Notes: generated by a model from the sequence alone, not told the origin. A stretch of 43,863 nucleotides of DNA from Saprospiraceae bacterium (GCA_027486765.1 JAIXOO010000109.1:1-43863); one strand, 5' to 3'. Shown: positions 1 to 8,994, counted from the stretch's first letter. Numbers and translations are program-made.

Positions 1-1464
1 GGTATTGAACAGCGAAACGGGCTGTGCCACCTTGAAAATTTCTGGCTGGTGAATGGCGAAATAACCCAAAAGGTGGGGAATGATGGAAAAAATCAGCCAG
101 ATCATGTCGGCACTTTTTTCCGTAAACAGCCAAATCTCGCTGTGATTGAGGAAACCAATCCCGGCGACCACCAAGGTGAAAGCCCAAAGTAATAAACAGA
201 CGCCCATGATGATCAATACAGTCAGCAAAAAATGCAGGTTTTCCTCAAAAGAATAACTGCGTTGGGATTGTTTGCGGTACCCTTGAATGGCATGCAAACT
301 CAAGTAGGTGTAAAACACGTTGGAGAACCAGCCGAAAACCGCTACTGCGTTCACGGCCCACCAGCCCTGGGCATCGTGGCTTACCACATCCACTTTGAGC
401 GCGGCTACTTCCGCTAAAAAGAAAGGCGTGTAGGCAAAAATTTGGAGCGCACTAGGAATAAAATGCAGCAATACCCGGGCTGAAAACTGGTCACTTTGGA
501 ACAATAGCCGCCGCACATACAAATAAAAAGCCGGAGGATACGCCAACAACAAAAAGTCGGGCACAAACTGCAAAAAAGGGAAAATTTGCGCAATGTCCCG
601 CTGATTACCCAGCGTACGGATCAAGAGGATGGAAGAAACAAAAAACAGCAAAAAGACCAACCAGCGATTGGCTTTGCGGTTGAAATCCTGAATGGTGGGG
701 ATGGCCAAAACCAGCAAAAAGCCCTGTAGTGCAGCAAACAAAATAATGATGTCGTACCAGGCAAAAGCCAACAAATTGCCCGAACCCGATAAGTCCTCCC
801 AGGTGGCAATTTCAAACTCCAGGGGCTGATTGGCTTTGATCTGACTGCGGAACAAAACCCGATTGGGCCGCATGCGCCCATTTTCTTGCCCTTCTACCGA
901 AGCCCAGGTGCCGCGCGTAAACTTGAATTCGATGCGCTCAAGTTCTGTGGAAAAATTGACCCGGTAAGTGCCATTGGCCTGGCGGTACAGGCGATGCGCT
1001 TCGTCGCGGGAGTTCCAGTTGTTGAAATTTCCAGCGAGGTAGATGGTGGCATCATGGGGCGTATTGGAGGGGATTTGTTTGATGACCATTTGGTAAAAGG
1101 CCCGTTTTTCCCATCCCACAATTTCAATTTGGACCAGCTTTTGCTGTGGCGAAAAATCGTATTTGCGACTGGGGATAAAAGTACCCGTGGAATCACTTTC
1201 CACGTAAGCCCAACTGCCTTGAGTGAGTTTGTACTCGAAATGCAGCAGTTCTTGATCTAGTTCGATGTAATACAAATCCGACTTTTGTCGGGTGAGTTTA
1301 AAGGCAGGATCGCCCGGATTCCAGTTGTTAAAACTTGCCGCCAAATACAAACCTGACTCTGGCAAGGGCAGGGGAGTGCTAACCCTCACCTCAAGGCGGA
1401 TTTTGCCGTACGCAAAAACGCTACAACACAGCATTAGAAGGGTTAGGAAGCCTAATCTTTTCAT
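1..1464 (-). CDS. Membrane AraC-type regulator-like protein with two starch-binding-like modules, 3' end outside window
   Basis: The reading frame is open for 488 codons from the ATG at 1464 to the left edge, so the C-terminus is missing. Residues 1-19 look like a signal peptide. Two similar modules follow (about 22-117 and 122-222), each with the CBM20/CBM48-like signature LAxxFNNWN and a later W-x-x-V-E turn. From about residue 236 there are roughly seven hydrophobic segments, including a PDFLLLAYPPAFYLYVRRLL stretch typical of the 7-TM part of Bacteroidota membrane-bound AraC-family regulators. If that match is right, a DNA-binding HTH domain should follow beyond the window. By inference, the exported modules could sense an alpha-glucan or an oligosaccharide. 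The start is chosen by the signal peptide. A 41-bp-stem hairpin separates the gene from the M14 peptidase gene upstream on the same strand. An alternative is a membrane histidine kinase or a 7-TM protein with no output domain. Confidence 0.75.
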   Translation of the reverse strand, partial: MKRLGFLTLLMLCCSVFAYGKIRLEVRVSTPLPLPESGLYLAASFNNWNPGDPAFKLTRQKSDLYYIELDQELLHFEYKLTQGSWAYVESDSTGTFIPSRKYDFSPQQKLVQIEIVGWEKRAFYQMVIKQIPSNTPHDATIYLAGNFNNWNSRDEAHRLYRQANGTYRVNFSTELERIEFKFTRGTWASVEGQENGRMRPNRVLFRSQIKANQPLEFEIATWEDLSGSGNLLAFAWYDIIILFAALQGFLLVLAIPTIQDFNRKANRWLVFLLFFVSSILLIRTLGNQRDIAQIFPFLQFVPDFLLLAYPPAFYLYVRRLLFQSDQFSARVLLHFIPSALQIFAYTPFFLAEVAALKVDVVSHDAQGWWAVNAVAVFGWFSNVFYTYLSLHAIQGYRKQSQRSYSFEENLHFLLTVLIIMGVCLLLWAFTLVVAGIGFLNHSEIWLFTEKSADMIWLIFSIIPHLLGYFAIHQPEIFKVAQPVSLFNT

Positions 1465-1511
1465 GGTTGGGACTGTTGAGCGAAAGGTAGTGAATTGTTG
1501 GGGAAAAAACG

Positions 1512-1608
1512 CTAAGGTGGCCCTTTGGTGTCTTAGGATTCTTAGGTGGTGAAAAAGAAAAATATGCTCACCACCTAAGAATCCCAAGACACCAAAGGGC
1601 CACCTTAG
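1512..1608. repeat. Inverted repeat, 41-bp stem, 15-nt loop
   Basis: Arms 1512-1552 and 1568-1608 are complementary with one mismatch in 41 positions. The right arm touches the stop codon (1609-1611) of the M14 peptidase gene. The arms carry CACCACCTAAGAATC-type text unlike the neighbouring coding sequence, and no U-tract follows on either side. It resembles a REP/BIME-type intergenic element more than an intrinsic terminator. Confidence 0.85.
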
Positions 1609-4197
1609 TTACTCCCGCCGCTCCGACTCCAATCCAGCCCCATTCACCAAATTCCCAAAAAACAACGCATTCAGGAACAGACGATTCGTCCCGTACCAAT
1701 GCGCCCGGAAATTCGGATTGTCGGCCATGTAAATCACCCGACCAGCGCCAGCACCACTCACCACGATCCCGGCAGTACCTTTTACAATATCGGTATACTT
1801 GCGGTTCAGGTAACCAGCCATCAGTGGATTAGCCGTGTACACTAGCGGAGAAGCGTAAGGATTTTTAGATTTTTCCATAAACACCTCGCCATCGCGGAAT
1901 ACCGGCATTTTGCTGCGTTTTAGACCAAAAGCCAAGGGGTGACTCAGATCCAGTTCCGCCTCAAAAATAGTCCCGGGAATTTCTTGCGCACCCAGGTCAT
2001 CGGCGATTTCACCATAAGGGCGGCGACCACTTGGCCCATCCGCATTTTTGTATTCTTTCATGGTGGCAAACCCGATGCCTTGGCCTTTCAACCAGGTCAC
2101 CGCGCGTTGGATGCCGATAATGGTGCCACCTGCACTGACCCATTCTTTCAATTTGCTCACCCCAATTGGGCTAATCGTTTGGAAAGTGCCATCCCCCAGC
2201 ACGATCACGTTGTAACGGCTGAGGTTGGAGCGGGCAATGTCGTCGGCTTCCACTTTGGATACGGCCATATCGAAACGGGTATCCAACAAATGCCAGGCTT
2301 CCCCAGCGGTATTGGGACCCATGCCTTCACCCACCACAATCATGACCTTGGGTTGGCGCAGGGTGAGGAAATTGTTGCTCCCCAAATCGATGCCATCGGT
2401 TGTGAAACCTGTGCCTACCGCGTCAATGCGAACATTCAGTTCTTTGACAATCTCGGACACCCACTGGTGAATTTCTGCTGGGCTGGCGCTTTGATTTTGC
2501 ACGGGAATCATCACGGTGCCCATATCGTACTTTTTACTCTGCAAGGTGATGGGTTGCATGCCAACTTTGGTACGCAAACCTTTGCTTTGCAAAAACTGCA
2601 AAGCCCGTGGCGCATAATAATCCTCCCATTCCAGCATATAAGCATAGTTGCTTTGTGCAGGCGGGGCTATGGGCGTACGCTCGGGCTTGGAGCCCGTTAT
2701 TTTTGTCCCCATGACATTGGCTGCGGTGCCTTTTTTAGCCAGTGCCGCGTAAGGGAGATTGAAGGCCAAGGGCAGCGCCCAACTGGAGATGTCATAAAAA
2801 ATACTGTCTTCAAAGCTAGTGGTGGTTTCAAAAATGCCCCGCACCAGGCGGTATTGTTTTTGTTCCATGGGCACCACAAAAGCTTGATTGGGCTCAAAGT
2901 TTTTGCCCTCCACACTGATTTTGCTGCCCAGGTTGTACACTTCAATTTCTTGACGGCGCAAAACTTCTACCAAGCGGTCGGTACGCGCTTGATCATATGG
3001 ATCGCCGAATACATAGCCCATGCGGCTATCGTTGCGCGCCTCCTGTATGGCCGATTGGAAGAAGTTTTTTTGGTGCTCCAACAACTCCTGCTTGAGTTCT
3101 ACCGCCGCTTTTTGAGTAGACAAGGCAGTACGCACCTGATTGCGAATGGTGAACGGAAAAGTGAGCAGACCATTGGTAGTTTCTTGGACATGGCCACGTG
3201 AACTGGCTTGTTCAAACAGAATCCCGATACAACCTTGCACATCGGGGAAAGTGGAACCTTTACCGTAATAAAAGTCATCGTATCCTTCCTGCGAAAAATA
3301 CAAAGACCCAATCTCATCCAGGTATTTGGTATGGTATTGACCAATTTTGATGGTCAACTCCTGGTTTTGTTTGGGCGTAATGGGGTTGACCCGTGAAGGT
3401 ACTCCTGGCATAAAAAAGAAAGAGGAGTTGGAACCCATTTCGTGGTGATCGGTCAGGATGTTTGGTTTCCATTCGTGGAAAATCTTAGCTCGCCCTCTTG
3501 ATTCAGGATGGGCCCCCGATAGCCAGTCACGGTTGAGGTCGAACCAATAGTGGTTGAAACGACCACCGGGCCACACCTCGCTGTATTCCCGGTCCTGAGG
3601 GTCGGCGGTGAGGTGGCGGTTGCGGTGTTGATTGGCCCAAGTCGAAAAGCGGTGGAAGCCATCAGGGTTAAAACAAGGATCAAAAATGATGATCACATCG
3701 TTGAGCAATTTTTCTATTTCCGGGCCTTGACCTGCCGCCAGGTAATAGGCGACCAGCGGCGCGGCATTGCCCCCACTAGACTCATTGCCGTGAATGGAAA
3801 AACCCTGGTAAACGACCAGCGGCGTAGTTTTTAAGTCAACCCGATCAGCTTCAGCCGGATTGGTGACTTGTAGGTGTTTGGCTTTTAATTCCGCCAGATT
3901 TTGGTGATTGCGCTCAGAAGTGATCGCGATGTACACCAAAGGGCGACCCTCGTAAGTGCGGGCGTATTCGGTGAGTTTGAAGCGAGGCGACAGTTCGGCC
4001 AACTTGCGCATGTAGGCCAATTGTTGATCGTGGCTGATGTGCCATTCTCCAATCTGATACCCCAGGTAAGCTTCAGGGGTAGGGATTTTTGGGTCGTAAG
4101 TGATCTGTGGAAGATAATACGACAAGGGTTGTTTGTCCTGCGCAAAGCCCAGGCATGAATACAGCAAACCCAGGATAAGTATCCATTTTTTGCTCAT
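1609..4197 (-). CDS. Secreted M14-family zinc carboxypeptidase
   Basis: This is an 862-residue exported protein. Residues 1-19 form a signal peptide ending LGFAQ, which is why the ATG at 4197 is preferred over the upstream ATG at 4254. The peptidase M14 domain spans about residues 45-370. Zinc ligands are H136 and E139 in IHGNE and a His of TDHHEMG (251/252). The NRDW segment (about 222-225) supplies the substrate-binding Arg, and E329 in GILFEQ is the likely catalytic glutamate. The C-terminal half (from about 500) looks like the Rossmann-like, glutamine-amidotransferase-like extension seen in large Bacteroidota M14 proteins. It probably removes C-terminal residues from peptides in the periplasm or outside the cell. 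A terminator-like hairpin lies only 27 nt before the start codon. Confidence 0.9.
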   Translation of the reverse strand: MSKKWILILGLLYSCLGFAQDKQPLSYYLPQITYDPKIPTPEAYLGYQIGEWHISHDQQLAYMRKLAELSPRFKLTEYARTYEGRPLVYIAITSERNHQNLAELKAKHLQVTNPAEADRVDLKTTPLVVYQGFSIHGNESSGGNAAPLVAYYLAAGQGPEIEKLLNDVIIIFDPCFNPDGFHRFSTWANQHRNRHLTADPQDREYSEVWPGGRFNHYWFDLNRDWLSGAHPESRGRAKIFHEWKPNILTDHHEMGSNSSFFFMPGVPSRVNPITPKQNQELTIKIGQYHTKYLDEIGSLYFSQEGYDDFYYGKGSTFPDVQGCIGILFEQASSRGHVQETTNGLLTFPFTIRNQVRTALSTQKAAVELKQELLEHQKNFFQSAIQEARNDSRMGYVFGDPYDQARTDRLVEVLRRQEIEVYNLGSKISVEGKNFEPNQAFVVPMEQKQYRLVRGIFETTTSFEDSIFYDISSWALPLAFNLPYAALAKKGTAANVMGTKITGSKPERTPIAPPAQSNYAYMLEWEDYYAPRALQFLQSKGLRTKVGMQPITLQSKKYDMGTVMIPVQNQSASPAEIHQWVSEIVKELNVRIDAVGTGFTTDGIDLGSNNFLTLRQPKVMIVVGEGMGPNTAGEAWHLLDTRFDMAVSKVEADDIARSNLSRYNVIVLGDGTFQTISPIGVSKLKEWVSAGGTIIGIQRAVTWLKGQGIGFATMKEYKNADGPSGRRPYGEIADDLGAQEIPGTIFEAELDLSHPLAFGLKRSKMPVFRDGEVFMEKSKNPYASPLVYTANPLMAGYLNRKYTDIVKGTAGIVVSGAGAGRVIYMADNPNFRAHWYGTNRLFLNALFFGNLVNGAGLESERRE

Positions 4198-4223
4198 AAT
4201 TTGGTTTGGTTTTTTATTGGATA

Positions 4224-4266
4224 AAAAGAAAAAAGCGGCTAGTTTATCGCACACAAACTAACCGCT
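4224..4266 (-). terminator. Intrinsic terminator-like hairpin in the leader of the M14 gene
   Basis: On the minus strand a 12-bp stem (arms 4255-4266 and 4234-4245, one G-U pair, 9-nt loop) is followed by a U-rich tract at 4224-4233. It could end transcription from the secreted-protein gene upstream. A TATTTTTG -7 candidate lies at 4276-4283 on the same strand, directly before the hairpin, so it could also sit in the 5' leader of the peptidase mRNA and act as an attenuator or stabiliser. Confidence 0.7.
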
Positions 4267-4400
4267 CCCAAAAACCAAAAATAACAAAACTCAAATGAGC
4301 AACATGGAATACTTAATAATTCAAGAATGTCTGATGGCTTTATGAAGATGATAAACCGTTCTCCGGCGACAGACAACTTGCTGCGCTAAAGCCCAATTCA

Positions 4401-4754
4401 TCATTCCGCCGCAATTTTAGAGCACAAAATTGAATTTTGGTCAAGGACCAGCACCTGGCGTAGGCTGCCATTGCCTTGCTTCACGCGCAGGATGTAACGG
4501 CCTTTGGGCAGTTCATTCAGGTTCAGGCGAGCGCTGTAGCCATTGTGGTCATTGATCACTTGTTCGTGGAAGGTTTCACGGCTGTCGAGGCTTTCCAGCG
4601 TGAGTACCGTTTTTTCCTTTTGCAAATTGGCCAGTTGAACAACAAGGGCGCGTTCATCTACTCGGGTGCTCAACAGCACATTCTCAATCGGCAGAGTAGC
4701 AAGCAGTTGCAGCATAGGCATAGCTAGCGCTAAGGACAATAATAGACGCTTCAT
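4401..4754 (-). CDS. Small secreted protein of unknown function, beta-sandwich-like
   Basis: It encodes 117 residues. A signal peptide (MKRLLLSLALAMPM, to about residue 22) sets the start at 4754; the upstream extension to 4925 is not plausible. The mature part has alternating hydrophobic strands and ends in LPKGRYILRVKQGNGSLRQV, a pattern like the last strands of Bacteroidota secreted beta-sandwich domains (DUF3244-like, or T9SS-tail-like). No catalytic motif is visible. It is flanked by terminator-like hairpins at 4774-4808 and 4224-4266, so it may be a monocistronic unit. The function is unknown; the family likeness is by pattern only. Confidence 0.65.
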   Translation of the reverse strand: MKRLLLSLALAMPMLQLLATLPIENVLLSTRVDERALVVQLANLQKEKTVLTLESLDSRETFHEQVINDHNGYSARLNLNELPKGRYILRVKQGNGSLRQVLVLDQNSILCSKIAAE

Positions 4755-4773
4755 AATAACAGGTTTAAATGTT

Positions 4774-4808
4774 AAAAAGGGCAACGCCAAGGGTGAATTG
4801 GCGTTGCC
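4774..4808 (-). terminator. Intrinsic terminator hairpin downstream of the SIMPL gene
   Basis: On the minus strand a perfect 10-bp stem (GGCAACGCCA / TGGCGTTGCC, 9-nt loop) is followed by CTTTTTAAC. It lies 147 nt after the SIMPL stop codon and only about 20 nt before the start of the next gene (4754), the same arrangement as before the M14 gene. Confidence 0.7.
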
Positions 4809-4955
4809 ATGTCGGGTAAACTTCTTATCAGCAAAGACGAGTGAGGAGGGGAAAGAGTTGCTCGAAAAAGTGTTAAAATTGGTCTTGCTAGATGAAACGC
4901 CATTTTTTGGTGACCAAATGGCCAAAAGCTGGTATGAAATTCTAAAAATTGGTTG

Positions 4956-5642
4956 CTACTTTTTGATGATCTCAAAGCGAAAGCGCATCGATAACACCGT
5001 TGTAGAACTCAGTGGGCTACCACGTTGAAGACCATAAACGTGTTCGTAACTGCCTTCTTCGACCATGCCGTAATAGTCCAGGTCTTTTTGGTCCAGCTCT
5101 TCGACTTCCAAAACCTTTCCCAGGGAGCAATTCATGATGCCCGCCATTTTTTCTGCTTTGCCACGCGCTTTGTTGAATAATTTTTCAAACAATTGGACTT
5201 CATCATTTTGAGCAGGAGGGAATACTTTATCCCCAATATTGCCCTCCACGTAAGTCAATTGCCGCAGCAAGATGAGCAGTTTGTCGAGCTCAGTTTTGTC
5301 AACGACCTTGATTTTAAAAATGGTAAAGGGCATTTCTTCTTTAGAGATGGCGTAGTTCTCGTCCCGATTTTCGCTGTACTTCACTTTATTGGTTTCCAAA
5401 AATTGCTTGAGTTGCGTTTCTTGTTCCTTGACACGTGAACGCATGACTTTGCGTTGGGCTTCAAAATCGCGATCGAGGTCGTATTCTTCATTCAGTTCGG
5501 GATTTACCCGCAGGTGGTATTCCATGGAAGTAGGCTGGCGTTCCAGGGATTCACTTACTTTTACATCCAGATACGAGGGTGATTGAGCATTGAGCACGCT
5601 CATACCAGCTAAAAGACAGAGCGACAGGATCAGTTTTTTCAT
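4956..5642 (-). CDS. SIMPL-domain (DUF541-like) secreted protein
   Basis: It encodes 228 residues with a signal peptide ending VLNAQ (about residue 20). The segment KARGKAEKMAGIMNCSLGKV followed by LEVEE (about residues 158-183) matches the most recognisable part of SIMPL/DUF541 proteins, a family of periplasmic or outer-membrane-associated proteins linked in other species to oxidative stress or surface antigens. The preceding charged, helical region (about 50-90) is longer than in minimal family members. The gene is divergent from the DUF2279 gene at 5750. A TATTTTTG match at 5713-5720 on the minus strand could be its -7 element. The precise role is unknown. Confidence 0.75.
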   Translation of the reverse strand: MKKLILSLCLLAGMSVLNAQSPSYLDVKVSESLERQPTSMEYHLRVNPELNEEYDLDRDFEAQRKVMRSRVKEQETQLKQFLETNKVKYSENRDENYAISKEEMPFTIFKIKVVDKTELDKLLILLRQLTYVEGNIGDKVFPPAQNDEVQLFEKLFNKARGKAEKMAGIMNCSLGKVLEVEELDQKDLDYYGMVEEGSYEHVYGLQRGSPLSSTTVLSMRFRFEIIKK

Positions 5643-5749
5643 GCTGTGTTGAGTATTGATGAGTTTTGAAAAGACGTTTATTTTGCAAACGTTGCTAAAC
5701 GAACTTTTGTACCAAAAATAGTCAGCAAATCATTCAAAAAATTACAATC

Positions 5750-6742
5750 ATGAGAATTACCCTGATGCTATTTTTTTGTCTGGCCATTACCAATGGGTTT
5801 TCGCAGGAAAAAAAGGCCTGGCAATGGTTGGAACCCGCCGATACATTCAATGCCAAACGAGCCCGATTGTTGGGCATTGGTGGGGCCGCAACTTATGGTG
5901 TGACAGCGGTAGGACTTTATTCCATTTGGTACCGGGATTACGAACTGGGGCCTTTCCATTTTTTTAATGACAAATTTGGCAACAATGACGAATGGGAAAA
6001 AGTGGACAAAGCCGGGCATGTTGTTACCGCCTACGTGGAAAGTTACCTGGCCTTTCAAGGCATGCGTTGGGCGGGGGTGAAGCACAAACCCGCGGTATGG
6101 ATCGGAGCTGGTGTAGGGACTATATTGCAAGGTACAGTAGAAGTAATGGATGGTTTTTCGGCAGGTTGGGGTTTTTCTAAAATGGATTTTTTGGCCAATA
6201 CCATTGGCGTCACAGCTTTTGCAACCCAGGAGTTTTTGTGGAAAGAACAACGCATGATGCTCAAGGTGTCGAATACCCGGCCCAACTACCCCAGTACCCT
6301 GATTCCAGGTAGAAATGGCGGTCCTCCCTTAACGGTACGTCAAATTGCCCATGGCCTTTATGGTGACAATTACCTGGAGGCATTTATCAAAGACTACAAC
6401 GGCATGACCGTCTGGGCTTCGATCAATCCTTCCTCTTTTTTAAAACTTCCTGAAAACAGCCGCTTCCCCCGTTGGCTCAATTTGGCAGTGGGCTTTGGTG
6501 CGGATGGGGTGTACGGCGCGTATGGTAACGTGTATACCAATGCCAATGACAGTTACGGTCTGACCAATATCCCCCGAGAAAAGGAATATTACCTCTCCCT
6601 GGATGTCGATTTGCGGCGAATTCGGACCCGTAGCCCGCTATTGCGAACGGTTTTTCAAGGCTTATCTTTTATCAAAATACCCGCTCCAACTTTAGAAATG
6701 AGTTCGATTGGCAAACCCAAGTTTCATTTCTTTTATTGGTGA
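5750..6742 (+). CDS. DUF2279 (YfiM-like) exported protein
   Basis: It encodes 330 residues with an N-terminal signal sequence (MRITLMLFFCLAITNGFSQ). The region from about residue 84 contains VDKAGHVVTAYVESY and, further on, EVMDGFSAGWGFSKMDFLAN, the DKxGH...E.xDG...GxSxxDxxAN signature of the DUF2279/YfiM family of predicted periplasmic or membrane-associated proteins. Several short hydrophobic helices (about 39-60 and 110-165) could insert in a membrane. Family function is not established. It stands alone between a divergent SIMPL gene and the GH65 gene, which starts 94 nt downstream. Confidence 0.75.
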   Translation: MRITLMLFFCLAITNGFSQEKKAWQWLEPADTFNAKRARLLGIGGAATYGVTAVGLYSIWYRDYELGPFHFFNDKFGNNDEWEKVDKAGHVVTAYVESYLAFQGMRWAGVKHKPAVWIGAGVGTILQGTVEVMDGFSAGWGFSKMDFLANTIGVTAFATQEFLWKEQRMMLKVSNTRPNYPSTLIPGRNGGPPLTVRQIAHGLYGDNYLEAFIKDYNGMTVWASINPSSFLKLPENSRFPRWLNLAVGFGADGVYGAYGNVYTNANDSYGLTNIPREKEYYLSLDVDLRRIRTRSPLLRTVFQGLSFIKIPAPTLEMSSIGKPKFHFFYW

Positions 6743-6776
6743 TAAAAATTACCCTCAGTAGCTGAATGATTTATTT

Positions 6777-6784
6777 TAGATTTG
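6777..6784 (+). promoter_or_regulatory. Possible -7 element of the GH65 gene
   Basis: TAGATTTG fits the Bacteroidota -7 consensus TAnnTTTG and is followed by GC. No TTTG stands at the expected -33 distance, so only half the promoter is supported. The start codon of the GH65 gene is about 52 nt downstream. Confidence 0.35.
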
Positions 6785-6836
6785 CTGATTCCCGAATATT
6801 AGCCCAACTAATTTTTTCTGGGCGAAATAATATAAA

Positions 6837-8876
6837 ATGATGAAACGATTAGCACTTTTTTTATTCTGCACTGCACTAGGTCATTTGACCAAAGCGCAAA
6901 ACCTGGCCGATTCGCCCTGGCATGTACAAGCCAGGGACATTGATCCAAGCAAATATTTTGGGGTGACTGTTGCCAACGGAATGGTTGGCTTGGTCTCTTC
7001 TCCTGAGCCCATGCGCGTCAAAGATGTGGTGCTCAATGGCGTCTACGATTACTACCAACGGGGCCGGGTATCCAACATCCTCAAAACTTTCAACCACATC
7101 AACATGAACCTCGATGTGGATGGTCGTCGGATGGGCCGGGCCGACATCAGCAACTACCAACAAACGCTGGACATGCAGAAGGCGGAGTTGAGCACTACGT
7201 TTGAAGTGGGCGACAAGCTAAGCGTCAAACACACCTTGATGTCCTTGCGTCACTTGCCTTTTACCGCCATGAGCATCGTGGAATTCCGGGCCAAAAAAGA
7301 CGTCACCATCACCCCGATGAGTGTCATCGAAGCGCCCGATCACCTCAGTGATGTGCGCAATTACTACAGCGAAATCGACCGACCTCACGTCACCATTCCT
7401 TTGCTGACTTCGGTGGCGAATAGCCCGAGTGGCAAACTCAAGGTGGCAGCTTCCACCAGCTTTGTTTTTGAAGAAGCCCACGGACAAGAGCCCCGGATCA
7501 TCCACGAGGATTGGGACTACAACATGCACCTGGCCAAGTTTTCCAAAAAACTCAAAGCGGGTGAAACCTATCGTTTTGCCCTGGTTGGTTCAGCCGTTTC
7601 TTCAGCCCATTTTCAAGATCCTCAAAACGAAGCCGAACGACTCACCATTTTTGCCAAACTGGAAGGCACTTCCCGCTTGCTGAAACGCCACGAGGCCGAA
7701 TGGGCCAAACTTTGGGAAAGCGACATCATCATCGAAGGCGACCTGGAGGCCCAACGGGCAGTGCGCTTTGCGGTGTATCACCTGTATTCTTTTGCTCGTG
7801 AGGGTACTGCATACAGCCTTTCGCCGATGGGCTTGTCGGGTTTGGGCTACAATGGACACGTATTTTGGGACACCGAATTGTGGATGTACCCACCCGTGCT
7901 GATGTTGCAACCCAGCATCGCCCGTTCTTTACTCGATTACCGCTTTGAACGCCTGGAAGCCGCCAAACGCAATGCTTTTTCACATGGTTACAAAGGGGCC
8001 ATGTACCCCTGGGAGTCCAGTGCGGATGGCTCGGAGGATACGCCCGTGTGGGCACTGACGGGGCCATTTCAGCACCACATCACGGGGGATATTGCCTGGG
8101 CCAACTGGAAATATTATCAAGTGACCAAAGACAAACTTTGGCTGCGCGAGCGAGGTTGGCCAGTGATCAAGGCTGCTGCCGAATTTTGGGCTAGCCGGGT
8201 GGAACGCAACGGCCCCGGCAAATACGACATCAACAACGTCATCGGTGCCAATGAATGGCAAGAGAACATTGACAATAACGCCTTTACGAACGGGATGGCC
8301 ATCACCTCTTTGCGCATCGCGACCCAAACCGCGAAAGAATTGGGTTTGACACCCGATCCAGATTGGGAACACGTTGCGCAAAACATTCCGATCCTGAAAT
8401 TCCCCGATGGTACCACCAAGGAAAATGCAACTTACGATGGAGTGATGATCAAACAGGCAGATGTAAACCTCCTGGCTTTTCCACTCGACATCGTCAAGGA
8501 CGAGGCAAGTATTCGTAAGGATTTGAGCTATTATGAGCCGCGAATGGCACCTGACGGCCCCGCCATGGGTGGATCGGTACTGGCAGCCTTACATGGTCGC
8601 TTGGGTGATGCCGAAAAAGCCTATCAGATGTTCAAAAAAAGTTATCAACCCAACCAAGTGCCTCCTTTCGGGGTATTGGCAGAAACGGCAGGCGGGAACA
8701 ATCCCTATTTTGCGACTGGTGCGGGGGGAATGTTACAAGCCGTCCTGGCGGGTTTAGGTGGCCTGGACATCACTGATCAAGGCATTGTGCAATTAAAAAC
8801 CAAACTACCCAAAGCCTGGAAGTCACTGACTTTGAAGGGCGTTGGGGTGGAAAAAAAGACTTTTGTGGTCAAATGA
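6837..8876 (+). CDS. Secreted glycoside hydrolase family 65 protein
   Basis: It encodes 679 residues with a signal peptide ending TKAQN (about residue 21). The fold order is as in GH65: an N-terminal beta-sandwich (about 25-270), then an (alpha/alpha)6 barrel. Barrel signatures are GHVFWDTELWMYPPVL (about 339-354), YPWESSADGSEDTP (about 390-403) and GANEWQENIDNNAFTN, in which E473 lies where GH65 enzymes have their general acid (GPDEYHENVDDNAYTN in phosphorylases). GH65 includes trehalose, maltose and kojibiose phosphorylases and acid trehalase/ATHL1-type glucosidases. The signal peptide favours a periplasmic hydrolase acting on alpha-glucosides; the linkage cannot be read from sequence. A hairpin repeat starts 3 nt after the stop codon. 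ATG 6840 is an equally possible start. Confidence 0.88.
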   Translation: MMKRLALFLFCTALGHLTKAQNLADSPWHVQARDIDPSKYFGVTVANGMVGLVSSPEPMRVKDVVLNGVYDYYQRGRVSNILKTFNHINMNLDVDGRRMGRADISNYQQTLDMQKAELSTTFEVGDKLSVKHTLMSLRHLPFTAMSIVEFRAKKDVTITPMSVIEAPDHLSDVRNYYSEIDRPHVTIPLLTSVANSPSGKLKVAASTSFVFEEAHGQEPRIIHEDWDYNMHLAKFSKKLKAGETYRFALVGSAVSSAHFQDPQNEAERLTIFAKLEGTSRLLKRHEAEWAKLWESDIIIEGDLEAQRAVRFAVYHLYSFAREGTAYSLSPMGLSGLGYNGHVFWDTELWMYPPVLMLQPSIARSLLDYRFERLEAAKRNAFSHGYKGAMYPWESSADGSEDTPVWALTGPFQHHITGDIAWANWKYYQVTKDKLWLRERGWPVIKAAAEFWASRVERNGPGKYDINNVIGANEWQENIDNNAFTNGMAITSLRIATQTAKELGLTPDPDWEHVAQNIPILKFPDGTTKENATYDGVMIKQADVNLLAFPLDIVKDEASIRKDLSYYEPRMAPDGPAMGGSVLAALHGRLGDAEKAYQMFKKSYQPNQVPPFGVLAETAGGNNPYFATGAGGMLQAVLAGLGGLDITDQGIVQLKTKLPKAWKSLTLKGVGVEKKTFVVK

Positions 8877-8879
8877 ATT

Positions 8880-8960
8880 AAGGTTCCAGGGTTCCTGGTT
8901 CCAAAGTTCCAGGGTTCAGGGCAGCCCGAACCCTGGAACCTTGGAACCCTGGAACCCTAA
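8880..8960. repeat. Imperfect inverted repeat of the GGTTCCAGGG family
   Basis: Two arms rich in GGTTCCA/GTTCCAGGGTTC units pair around a loop near 8918-8927; the central 12 bp are perfect and pairing continues outward with a few mismatches to about 38 bp. Each arm contains internal direct repeats of the same unit. It starts 3 nt after the GH65 stop. A second copy of the family is at 36273-36363. Confidence 0.85.
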
Positions 8961-8994
8961 TTCTAGAACTTGGGACTTAGAAACTTACTTAAAC

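Noticed and set aside
621..1196. Short minus-strand frames of 86 and 100 codons
   Set aside because: The real gene is in another frame that stays open from 1464 to the window edge and encodes a signal peptide, two modules and membrane helices.
1939..3201. 420-codon plus-strand open frame
   Set aside because: It lies wholly antisense to the M14 peptidase gene, whose protein has clear zinc ligands; the translation of the plus frame shows no recognisable family and is His/Gly/Phe-rich, as reverse-strand shadows are.
8842..8994. N-terminal extension of the haloperoxidase frame through the repeat
   Set aside because: The 51 extra residues translate the GGTTCCA repeat and would bury the lipoprotein signal peptide that starts at 8995.
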